Assembly: GCA_965655795.1 (NCBI GenBank)
Contig: CBFHHY010000012.1
Span: forward strand, 1-37,683
Reading direction: 5' to 3'
DNA: 37,683 bases
From: TMED14 sp002167805
GTDB taxonomy: Bacteria > Bacteroidota > Bacteroidia > Flavobacteriales > Schleiferiaceae
The notes under the pieces are model-generated. The model was not told the origin of the DNA and made no database searches. It saw only the letters and a list, made by a program, of their open reading frames with translations. Position numbers and translations under genes: made by a program. This document shows, piece after piece, positions 1 to 7,368 of the stretch (positions are counted from its first letter, which is position 1; every line of letters begins with the position of its first letter).

Positions 1-741
1 TGGGCACAATGTATTAATTTCCAACATCAAAATGCGTCGAGAATGCAAATGAAGGGTGTTCGTTTTGCAAACTGGTCTTCAGACTCAATAACCGGAAAGA
101 CTATTGATATCACTGTTGACACTTGGGATGACTTTTTTGCAGGTCTTTCAGATCCTAACTGCGCTGTCACAAGCACAACAGGTGTAGTCTATGATACTTA
201 CATATACGGATCAGAATTACAGGATGAAACGGTTACTCATCATTTTACCTCTCCTCTTCCATTAGTGGATTACCAACGTTATCTGATATGTTTGAATACT
301 TCAGATGCGAATATGTATTTAAATCACTCAAGGGCTCCAGCTTATGAATTGAATGATGTAACTCCAGGAGCTCAACCTAAAGAGGTTTTAAGAGTAGATA
401 ACAGCTGGTACACAGGAGGATTCTCAAGTGGTGCTATTCCGACGATACAGTTAATAATGGAGCAAAATACTGTTGGTGTGGATGAGCAGGATGTATCAAT
501 TCGTCCTTTCCCAATTCCGGCATCAGACTTCATTAATATTCCACTAAGAAATATTCAGGGATCTGGCGAACTAAGAATCTTTGATTTAGCTGGAAACATG
601 GTATTACACGAATCCAACATTCAAAGTAACGGTGACATGCTAAAAGTCAATGTTTCGGGATTAGCAAGTGGATCTTACATATTCAATCTTAGTTTAGATA
701 ATGGAAATAGTACATCATTTACAGTCATTGTAAATCGATAA
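1..741 (+). CDS. T9SS-secreted protein, C-terminal part (partial)
   Basis: The reading frame is open from base 1, so the protein begins upstream of the window and only its last 246 or so residues are visible. The final ~80 residues have the shape of a Por secretion system type A sorting domain: PFPIPASDFINIPL, then LRIFDLAGNMV, then a VSGLASGSYIF strand and a short polar end. Proteins with this tail cross the outer membrane through the type IX machinery and are released or attached to the cell surface. The region before it (about residues 15-160 of the visible part) is beta-rich and I do not recognise a catalytic domain. A strong terminator follows 27 bases after the stop, so this is the last gene of its transcript. 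Confidence 0.85.
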   Translation, partial: WAQCINFQHQNASRMQMKGVRFANWSSDSITGKTIDITVDTWDDFFAGLSDPNCAVTSTTGVVYDTYIYGSELQDETVTHHFTSPLPLVDYQRYLICLNTSDANMYLNHSRAPAYELNDVTPGAQPKEVLRVDNSWYTGGFSSGAIPTIQLIMEQNTVGVDEQDVSIRPFPIPASDFINIPLRNIQGSGELRIFDLAGNMVLHESNIQSNGDMLKVNVSGLASGSYIFNLSLDNGNSTSFTVIVNR

Positions 742-767
742 TCATTCATAATCTAAAAGGCACTTAA

Positions 768-797
768 GGCCCGAGTGATACACTCGGGCCTTTTTTT
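768..797 (+). terminator. Rho-independent terminator of the T9SS gene
   Basis: A perfect 10-bp stem GGCCCGAGTG / CACTCGGGCC with a 3-base loop is followed directly by seven T. A TATTTTTG box (805-812) just downstream resembles the Bacteroidota -7 element and could serve the next gene, but I see no -33 element. Confidence 0.92.
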
Positions 798-915
798 CGT
801 CTCATATTTTTGCGTACAATTTTCGATTATGACAAAGTATTTTTTATTTTTCAGTTTATATAAACTAGTTTTAGAAATTCTATTTTTTTAAAACAACCTA
901 AACAATAATTTCAAT

Positions 916-2037
916 ATGAAAAAGATAAAAATATTTCTCTCTGCTACAGTAATAGTTGCACTCTATGGGTGTCAACCTGTAGGAAGCTCTTTAAATGAAG
1001 AAGAAATCAGAGATTTCGTAACTACTCACTTTGCAGAGAAAGTTGGACTTGATGATGCTGTTGAGCCTTTTCTTGAGGACTTGAGTGATGACACAAGAGT
1101 AATGAACGCTCTGGGTGGTGCTGCTCGTGATTATGATAAAAGCACGGTTAAAGGAGAGTGGTTTTACGAAGATTCAGTTACAAGTGAAATATATGACATC
1201 AATATAGAAGGATCATCTGCTACTGTTATGGGTTCAACAAGTGATTATATCGCTGGATTACGCTCATCAAAATCAAGATGGATGGGTCTAATTGTTAAAG
1301 AAAACGGTAAGCTTGTTTGGAAGCGCTACATATGGGGTTCTGAAGCTGCAAGAGCCATGGATTTTGTCTGGCCTACAGTCGAAGGAGAAGGAGCACTAGA
1401 CTCATATAATTCCATGAGATATGCAATGCTAAATTTGAGAAATTCAGATGGATTAAGATTTTCGGATTCCCTAGTTGAAGTATACCCAAACTGGGCCTCT
1501 GCGCACCTAGGTCAGCTTCATTATTATATCCTCGCTGGAGACAGAAAAAACCTTGAAAGATCTCTTGAAGAAGCAAGTTCTAAACTTGAGGATGCATCAG
1601 AAGCAGAGAAAACTTTGATTGCTGCTTATGACCCTAATCTAAACCGTTCAGAACGAACAACAATACTTGCCAAAGCTTTAGGATTTGCAGGAGATGATCC
1701 ACATATCAGGTTTTGGTACACATGGCTTTTAGAAGATGCGGACGAAAAAATTGCTGTATTGACAAACGGCTTGAAAAGACAGCCAAGTTCGAGTGTGTTG
1801 AATAATATGATGGCTTATGTTTTAATGGATCGCAATGAGGAAGGGGATCTAGATCAAGCAGAGCAACATTTAAAATTATATATGACTGCTCATGATGAGC
1901 CTAATGCATATGATAGTATGGGTGATCTTCTTGTTAAAAAAGGAGATATAGATGGAGCCAAAGAAATGTACATGAAGGCTGCAGGAATGCATCCTGATTT
2001 CGCTGAGGTCTCAAAAGAAAAAGCCGAAGCATTGTAA
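916..2037 (+). CDS. TPR-containing lipoprotein
   Basis: 373 residues. The N-terminus is a lipoprotein signal: a basic start, a hydrophobic stretch and the lipobox LYGC with Cys19, so the mature protein should be membrane-anchored in the periplasm or at the outer membrane. Residues about 25-160 form a globular region of unknown type, rich in acidic residues. From about residue 190 to the end it is helical with TPR-like spacing; the last two units (around NAYDSMGDLLVKKGDIDGAKEMY) are clear TPRs with the G-x3-GD-A pattern. TPRs mediate protein contacts, and no enzymatic motif is visible. The start is supported by the signal peptide and by an A-rich leader. The gene stands alone between two terminators. 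Specific function unknown. Confidence 0.85.
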   Translation: MKKIKIFLSATVIVALYGCQPVGSSLNEEEIRDFVTTHFAEKVGLDDAVEPFLEDLSDDTRVMNALGGAARDYDKSTVKGEWFYEDSVTSEIYDINIEGSSATVMGSTSDYIAGLRSSKSRWMGLIVKENGKLVWKRYIWGSEAARAMDFVWPTVEGEGALDSYNSMRYAMLNLRNSDGLRFSDSLVEVYPNWASAHLGQLHYYILAGDRKNLERSLEEASSKLEDASEAEKTLIAAYDPNLNRSERTTILAKALGFAGDDPHIRFWYTWLLEDADEKIAVLTNGLKRQPSSSVLNNMMAYVLMDRNEEGDLDQAEQHLKLYMTAHDEPNAYDSMGDLLVKKGDIDGAKEMYMKAAGMHPDFAEVSKEKAEAL

Positions 2038-2060
2038 AAGTGTTAAAAACTTTCTCAACT

Positions 2061-2095
2061 AAAAAAGGCCTTGATCAATGATTAAGGCCTTTTTT
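2061..2095. terminator. Bidirectional terminator between convergent genes
   Basis: AAAAAAGGCCTT (2061-2072) pairs with AAGGCCTTTTTT (2084-2095), and ATC/GAT extends the stem inward. T-runs on both strands let it end the TPR lipoprotein transcript (+) and the OmpA-gene transcript (-), which converge here. Confidence 0.88.
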
Positions 2096-2117
2096 ATTGT
2101 AATTATTTTGTGAAAGT

Positions 2118-4118
2118 TTACAAATAGAAATGAGATTTTCTATACCCTAAAAGTCTATAAGAAAAGTTCGGATTCTTTGACATATTTAAAGGATCACGTC
2201 CTTCAAAAAATAAGCTTTTTCTATCATTATATTTCTGAAAATATAAGTTAGTAATATCAATAGTGTCCTGATCAATTTGTATTCGTTTCTCAGTTGAGTT
2301 ACTCTTTAAATTATTATTCGAGGAATCTTGAACAATAACCACTCTTCTATTCACAGAACGACCAAATTCTGTATCATTTGACATCAAAGGTTCTGTCTCA
2401 CCCTTTGACTCTGTTTTAAATGATATAGATGGAGTTTCTTGAGTAAAAAATCGAATAACACTTTCAGCTCTTCTCTCTGCAAGCTTATAATTATACTCCT
2501 TAGAACCAATGCTATCTGCATGACCCTCGATTGTTATTGACGCGTCTTGATCTAAAAGTTCAAAAACCTGCTTAATGCTATTTAGCTCAATAAAGCTGAC
2601 TTCTTTTAACTCATCTGAGTTAAAGTCAAATAAAATATTTTGGAAATTTAATTGAGGTGCTATCAATCCATCTTTTTGAACTTCTTGAAATAATATCTGA
2701 CGGAAAATGGATTTGCCCGCATAAGTCTCTGCTGGATTAAGACGAATACTTTTAGGATAATGACCATTAGAGGTTAAAGTGACTCCGAGATCACTATCTA
2801 TTGGGTAGATGAACCGAACTTTTCCATTCTTGACCGTGTCTTGAAGTATCAACTTTCCTGTTGACCTACTGTAGAAAGACATAGATACTGGGATCGAATT
2901 TATTGTTTGAGAATTGATACAATTAAAAGTAACCATGACCTCAGAACTTGACCAATTCGAATAATCAGAACTATCGATTGAGAAAACTGGAATTTCATTT
3001 TTCACGGCAATTGCAGAATCAGCCTCAATATCCCTAAGGGAAGTTCTTCTGGGGCCCTGGACTACAATTTCATCACCCCGTTTTGAAGTAAATGCTTTCG
3101 GAAAAACCTTGATAATGGAGTTTAGTAAACCATATGCACCTTCTGAATCATCATCTCTAAATTTCTTAAAAATCACCGAAAAAGGTCCTTTTTGCTTTTC
3201 AACTTCATATGCAACATCTTCCTTTGCAGGAACAACTTGACCTAAACCTTTAACAGGAGCTGAATAATTCACTTTTACAACAGCATTTGAATCTATTTCT
3301 TTTCGCATGAAAAAATCAAAAGTTCCAATTCTGACTTTGTTGATGGAATCGGATTCAGACTCTAAAAGGTTTTCATTTATCGAAAACATACTCACATATT
3401 TACTAGTATCATCTTGACGAACAACGATTAAAGAATCATCATTAAGTATAGATAATTCTGTGATATGATCACCTAAGCTATCATTAATAGGGTAAGTGAA
3501 AGGGCTCCATCTTTCTTCTTTTAAAAAGTAAACACTATTTCTTTTATCAGCATTGATTCCAATGACCCAAACATTATCAGAATACGCAATGAATTCGTAA
3601 TCAATAGTGTCAGGAATGAATACATGTTCAATTTCATCATTCGTGTACATGTCATTAATTGACACTTTTACTAATGGACCTGCTGGAGTCTTTTCAATGT
3701 AGTTACTCTGAACAATTTTTGATTTCAGATGATCAGCTTGAATTGTTTTTTTCTCGAATGTAAAAATGTTTATTTTAGAAATACCTTCTTCTTGAATGTT
3801 CAAACCAAAAGTCACATCGGAGTTGACAATTATGGAATCTCCGCAAATGCCATAGATATCTGATTGCGGAATCAAAGAAGAGTCAATAAGAGCTACGCGC
3901 TTGGCTCCCGATCGAATATCAAAATGAGTTAATTGATACCCATTTTCTAGTGAATCAACTAAAGCAACTGATTTATTTTCATCGTCTATAAAGACCATGG
4001 AATTCCTTTTTCCAATGAGGACTTTTTCTTCCAGTAAGATGTTTTGAGAGAGCAAAATATTCGACACAAAGAATATCGCCAATGTAAAATTAAATTTCAT
4101 ATCAAAAAATGTCTTCAT
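2118..4118 (-). CDS. OmpA-family envelope protein with propeller-like N-domain (PorE-like)
   Basis: About 666 residues from the ATG at 4118. A second ATG at 4100 gives an equally good signal peptide (MKFNFTLAIFFVSNILLSQ); the longer TTG start at 4130 looks unlikely. After the signal comes a long stretch of repeated beta-hairpins that looks like a beta-propeller. Then a carboxypeptidase-regulatory-like sandwich (around PVSMSFYSRSTGKLILQD), then an OmpA C-terminal domain. In the numbering from 4130 this contains the peptidoglycan-binding Asp539 (GHADS) and Arg554 (LAERRAES). A 70-residue polar tail follows. Propeller + CRD + OmpA is the layout of PorE, which links the type IX secretion machine to peptidoglycan, but PorE also carries TPRs that I do not see. 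The general role as a peptidoglycan-tethered outer-membrane protein is well supported; the T9SS link is inference. Confidence 0.82.
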   Translation of the reverse strand: MKTFFDMKFNFTLAIFFVSNILLSQNILLEEKVLIGKRNSMVFIDDENKSVALVDSLENGYQLTHFDIRSGAKRVALIDSSLIPQSDIYGICGDSIIVNSDVTFGLNIQEEGISKINIFTFEKKTIQADHLKSKIVQSNYIEKTPAGPLVKVSINDMYTNDEIEHVFIPDTIDYEFIAYSDNVWVIGINADKRNSVYFLKEERWSPFTYPINDSLGDHITELSILNDDSLIVVRQDDTSKYVSMFSINENLLESESDSINKVRIGTFDFFMRKEIDSNAVVKVNYSAPVKGLGQVVPAKEDVAYEVEKQKGPFSVIFKKFRDDDSEGAYGLLNSIIKVFPKAFTSKRGDEIVVQGPRRTSLRDIEADSAIAVKNEIPVFSIDSSDYSNWSSSEVMVTFNCINSQTINSIPVSMSFYSRSTGKLILQDTVKNGKVRFIYPIDSDLGVTLTSNGHYPKSIRLNPAETYAGKSIFRQILFQEVQKDGLIAPQLNFQNILFDFNSDELKEVSFIELNSIKQVFELLDQDASITIEGHADSIGSKEYNYKLAERRAESVIRFFTQETPSISFKTESKGETEPLMSNDTEFGRSVNRRVVIVQDSSNNNLKSNSTEKRIQIDQDTIDITNLYFQKYNDRKSLFFEGRDPLNMSKNPNFSYRLLGYRKSHFYL

Positions 4119-4154
4119 AATTTTCTTCAATCACTGTAATAATGACTGCATAAC

Positions 4155-4184
4155 CAAAGGTAATTAAATTGATCTAAGACTAAA
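4155..4184 (-). promoter_or_regulatory. Bacteroidota-type promoter of the OmpA-family gene
   Basis: On the minus strand TTTA (4184-4181) is followed after 18 bases by TACCTTTG (4162-4155), an exact match to the -7 consensus TAnnTTTG of the Bacteroidota primary sigma factor. The -33 box has one mismatch to TTTG. The predicted start of transcription lies about 30 bases before the ATG at 4118. Confidence 0.5.
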
Positions 4185-4297
4185 TAATTAATTCCTTGGG
4201 AACCATAAATTTAAAAAAATCATACTATTTTCATTCTTAACTCTACGAATACAAAAATGAAAAAGGAAAGTTTTTGGATAAATTAAACTTTGAAACC

Positions 4298-5521
4298 TTA
4301 TCGATTCCTCTTGAAATTTTGCCTAGATGATTTTTTGAAATTATTTTTCTTTTTGTGTTTTATACTTTTCTCTTTAGACCAATGGGGTCCTTTGCCAATG
4401 GATTCTGGCGGTTGTCTCTTCTCAATGTCTCTCTCAATTAACCTTTCTATCCTTTTAAACCTTTGAATATCAATTTCAGATATTAGGGTTATCGCCATTC
4501 CATTCGTTTTTGCTCTGGCAGTTCTACCGATTCGGTGAACATAATCTTCGGCATCTGTCGGGACATCGAAATTAATTACTAAATCAATGCCTTTGATATC
4601 AATACCGCGACTCATTACATCGGTAGCCACCAAGATCCTTGTTCTTCCACTCCGGAAATCACTTATTGTTTGCTCTCTATCAACCTGCTCCAAATCTGAA
4701 GAAATCCCCTGTGCATTTAATTTGGCAGATTTTAACTTTCTTGTAAGCTGCCCCACTTTCTTTTTAGTCGAACAGAATATTATTATTGACTTAAATTCAT
4801 CTTTGTCCTTTAATATGTATCTAACGAGCGGAATTTTTTGCTCCTCATACGCCATGAATACCTCTTGCAAAACTCCCTCAGCTGGTTTTGAAATGGCCAC
4901 TGAGACCTCATGAGGGTGTTTAAGGATTTCGTTTGCTAGCTTTCGTATTTTGGGAGCCATGGTTGCGCTAAACATTAAACTTTGACGCGACTTTGGAAGT
5001 GAACCTATGATTTTTATGATATCGTCAAAAAAACCTATATCTAGCATTCTATCCGCTTCATCAAGGATAAGGTTCTTTACATACTTAAAGTTCACATAAC
5101 CGCGTTCAAGATGAGAAATTAACCTTCCAGGTGTAGCGATAATTATGTCTGCAGCTCCCTCAAGAGCTTCGCGCTCTTGATCCCATGCTACTCCGTCTCC
5201 TCCTCCATACACGGCGCGACAGACCGAATTGGTAAAGTAAGCCAATCCTTGAACTTGACGATCAATTTGAATCGCGAGTTCCCTCGTTGGACATAAAATT
5301 AGTGCTTTAACACCTTTACTATCAATTTCTGAGAGTTGATTTAACATTGGCAAAACAAAAGCTGCTGTTTTGCCCGTTCCCGTTTGGGCGCATCCGATTA
5401 AATCCTTTCCTTCTAAGATCAATGGGATCGCTTTAGCTTGTATTTCAGTTGCTTCATCAAAGTTCGCATAATAAATGGCTTCGAGTAAAGTATCGTTTAA
5501 ATCAAATTCTGAAAATTTCAT
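4298..5521 (-). CDS. DEAD-box ATP-dependent RNA helicase
   Basis: 407 residues with the helicase core complete: Q-motif (ATEIQAKAIP, ~25-34), Walker A AQTGTGKT (45-52), PTRELA (78-83), DEAD at 154-157, SAT at 185-187, and in the second RecA domain ATDVMSRGID and HRIGRTAR. It unwinds RNA duplexes using ATP. The short lysine/arginine/asparagine-rich tail (KKKNNFKKSSRQNFKRNR) is typical of RhlE-type helicases, which act in ribosome assembly, RNA decay or cold adaptation. Transcribed alone, divergent from the methyltransferase across 190 bases, and followed on the same strand by the OmpA-family gene with its own promoter. I do not give a gene symbol because rhlE, csdA and related paralogues cannot be separated by eye. 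Confidence 0.95.
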   Translation of the reverse strand: MKFSEFDLNDTLLEAIYYANFDEATEIQAKAIPLILEGKDLIGCAQTGTGKTAAFVLPMLNQLSEIDSKGVKALILCPTRELAIQIDRQVQGLAYFTNSVCRAVYGGGDGVAWDQEREALEGAADIIIATPGRLISHLERGYVNFKYVKNLILDEADRMLDIGFFDDIIKIIGSLPKSRQSLMFSATMAPKIRKLANEILKHPHEVSVAISKPAEGVLQEVFMAYEEQKIPLVRYILKDKDEFKSIIIFCSTKKKVGQLTRKLKSAKLNAQGISSDLEQVDREQTISDFRSGRTRILVATDVMSRGIDIKGIDLVINFDVPTDAEDYVHRIGRTARAKTNGMAITLISEIDIQRFKRIERLIERDIEKRQPPESIGKGPHWSKEKSIKHKKKNNFKKSSRQNFKRNR

Positions 5522-5711
5522 GTCAGTGTTTTTCTTTACCTCTTTTCACAAGTAGCCATAAAGGTAGACTATGAAGAACAAGAAAATTAAGATTCATGAT
5601 GAACCGTTTGAGGTAAAAAAATAAATTAACATAATAGTATTATCGAAACACTTAATCCTATATTTACAGAACAACCTAAACTCTTATCCTAACGGGTAAA
5701 ACTGCATATTA

Positions 5712-6524
5712 ATGGCATACAAAAGCCTCTGGACATTTTTCAAATTTTCCTGGACACGAAAATTATTTTTTAAAGCGCTTTATGAAATTTTACCCCGATT
5801 AAATGGGAAAGGGGACTGGCAATTTATGAATTATGGCTATTCACCTTTCGAAGAAGAGGCCTTAAAAATGAAAAAACCAGAAAAACGGAGGCTACAACAA
5901 TACCCTATGCAAATGTATCATTACCTTGCATGTTGTAGTGATCTAAAGAATTTGAATGTACTAGAGGTCGGTTCAGGACGTGGTGGCGGAGCTAACTATA
6001 TAGCAAAAAATTTTAATCCTAAATTAATTACCGGACTTGACTTTTCCTCAGCAGCAATCAAACTTGCCAAAAGTATGTACTCCGAAACCAACTTAAGATA
6101 TCAAGAGGGTAATGCAATGAATTTAAACTTTGATTCAAATTGTTTTGATGTAGTTATTAATGTCGAATCCTGTCATGCCTATGCAAATCAATCCAAATTC
6201 TTGAGTGAAGTTACCAGAGTCCTCAAGCCTGGCGGTAAATTATTACTGGTGGATTTTCGTAAAAATCACCTTTGGCCTGAATTTGAGAAATCTATCCATG
6301 ATCTACCCTTTAAAATAAAAGAAGAGGATATTTCAAAGAACGTTTTAAATGCTTTAATCGACGAAAGCGCAGAAAAGAAAAAGGAAATAGATAAAAAAAT
6401 CCCTAAGTTTTTACGAAAATCCTTTTATGAATTTGCTGGCTTGGAGGGAACGGAGTTATTTCAGCATATAGAGAGCGGAACCTCAAAGTATAAGAGATTC
6501 ATTTGCACGAGGCTTGAGGATTAA
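5712..6524 (+). CDS. SAM-dependent methyltransferase, phthiotriol/sterol-type class I
   Basis: 270 residues. Class I Rossmann methyltransferase: motif I VLEVGSGRGGG (83-93), acidic GLDFS at the end of beta-2 (108-112), then NVESCHAY and LKPGGKLLLVDFR. The N-terminal signature WQFMNYGYSP and the motif GRGGGANYIA resemble mycobacterial phthiotriol/phenolphthiotriol dimycocerosate O-methyltransferases and related lipid methyltransferases more than the usual ubiE or small-molecule types. It therefore probably methylates a lipid or polyketide-like hydroxyl. The substrate is unknown, and no lipid biosynthesis gene lies nearby. It is monocistronic, with a terminator after the stop. Confidence 0.8.
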   Translation: MAYKSLWTFFKFSWTRKLFFKALYEILPRLNGKGDWQFMNYGYSPFEEEALKMKKPEKRRLQQYPMQMYHYLACCSDLKNLNVLEVGSGRGGGANYIAKNFNPKLITGLDFSSAAIKLAKSMYSETNLRYQEGNAMNLNFDSNCFDVVINVESCHAYANQSKFLSEVTRVLKPGGKLLLVDFRKNHLWPEFEKSIHDLPFKIKEEDISKNVLNALIDESAEKKKEIDKKIPKFLRKSFYEFAGLEGTELFQHIESGTSKYKRFICTRLED

Positions 6525-6571
6525 AAAAGCTCACTCTCAATTGATAATAGCATTTCAAAAACTTAAAAATT

Positions 6572-6604
6572 AAAAAAGCGTGCAGAAAGTATCTACACGC
6601 TTTT
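6572..6604. terminator. Terminator after the methyltransferase gene
   Basis: AAAAGCGTG (6574-6582) pairs with CACGCTTTT (6596-6604) across a 13-base loop, giving A- and T-flanks usable from both sides. It most likely ends the plus-strand methyltransferase transcript. Confidence 0.75.
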
Positions 6605-6615
6605 ATTTATGTCGC

Positions 6616-6646
6616 AAAAAAAAACCCTGCATCTTTTTTGCAGGGC
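6616..6646 (-). terminator. Terminator downstream of tRNA-Arg
   Basis: Read on the minus strand, GCCCTGC, a 9-base loop and GCAGGG are followed by nine T. It sits 7 bases beyond the 3' end of the tRNA and ends the tRNA transcript, and with it any read-through from the lipoprotein gene. Confidence 0.82.
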
Positions 6647-6652
6647 TTTCAG

Positions 6653-6726
6653 TGACCTCGGCAGGATTCAAACCTGCAACCTCCTGATCCGTAGTCAGGT
6701 GCTCTATTCAGTTGAGCTACGGGGCC
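6653..6726 (-). tRNA. tRNA-Arg (anticodon ACG)
   Basis: A full cloverleaf on the minus strand: acceptor GGCCCCG/CGAGGTC, D-arm GCTC..GAGC, anticodon arm CCTGA-CTACGGA-TCAGG with anticodon ACG, T-arm GCAGG-TTTGAAT-CCTGC, discriminator A. No CCA is encoded. ACG is deaminated to ICG and normally decodes CGU/CGC/CGA. Three departures from the norm: position 19 is A rather than G, position 56 is T rather than C (so they can still pair with each other), and acceptor pair 5-68 is a C-A mismatch. The tRNA begins 42 bases after the lipoprotein gene with no terminator between, so the two may be co-transcribed. Confidence 0.95.
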
Positions 6727-6768
6727 TAAATAAAAATCTTAGAGTTAATCTAAAACTTTAAATTCTAT

Positions 6769-7263
6769 TTAGTCATTTCTGACACGCTTGTGAGAACTAA
6801 AATCCGTGATCTTTCCATCGAGAACGTAATACCATTCGTTGTAGACTACTTTCTCTACAACTTCTCCTTGATGTGTTCCATCAACATTAAATCCGGCATT
6901 TACCCATTCACCTCCGATAGTATCATTCTCAAGATTTACAGCAAAAGCATAAAACATATCCCAATCATAAGTGGTATCCTTTCCAGCCTCTTCATATATA
7001 ATGTCCAAAAAAGCTTGCGCACCTTTTGCCGATGTACCATCGCTCATATTAAATTCCGCAGAGTCAGCTAAAAATACTCTCATCGCTTCAAGGTCATATT
7101 CTTTCCAGGCCTTATCTAAACCGACTACTACATCAACACTGGATTGCGAACCGATTCCTACTTTACCAGCCTCACCGCCAAATCCTACTCTTTTTTCAAT
7201 AGCTTCCGGAGCTGTGCAAGCCACGAAACACAATATTGAGACAACAACAAATACTTTTTTCAT
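6769..7263 (-). CDS. SnoaL/DUF4440-like (NTF2-fold) lipoprotein
   Basis: 164 residues. Lipoprotein signal with lipobox FVAC and Cys16. The mature part, from about residue 40, fits an NTF2-like fold: helix VDVVVGLDKAWKEYDLEAMRVFLADSAEFNM, then SDGTSAKGAQAFLD, and long strands ending in EWYYVLDGKITDFSS. This family (SnoaL, DUF4440) includes small cyclases, isomerases and many ligand-binding proteins without known catalysis. No catalytic residue can be assigned with confidence. The tRNA-Arg gene lies directly downstream on the same strand. Confidence 0.8.
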   Translation of the reverse strand: MKKVFVVVSILCFVACTAPEAIEKRVGFGGEAGKVGIGSQSSVDVVVGLDKAWKEYDLEAMRVFLADSAEFNMSDGTSAKGAQAFLDIIYEEAGKDTTYDWDMFYAFAVNLENDTIGGEWVNAGFNVDGTHQGEVVEKVVYNEWYYVLDGKITDFSSHKRVRND

Positions 7264-7368
7264 TTGATTAATTTTTTAAAATTTATTTCTTAACGATAAG
7301 TATTACCATTTTAGAATCGCGAATATAAACTGAATATGAGGGATAAAAAACAGAAAAATGAAATACTC

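Noticed and set aside
4267..4291. AAAGTTT / AAACTTT hairpin after the helicase gene as a terminator
   Set aside because: Only A-T pairs with a single G-C, a long loop and an interrupted T-run; too weak to call.
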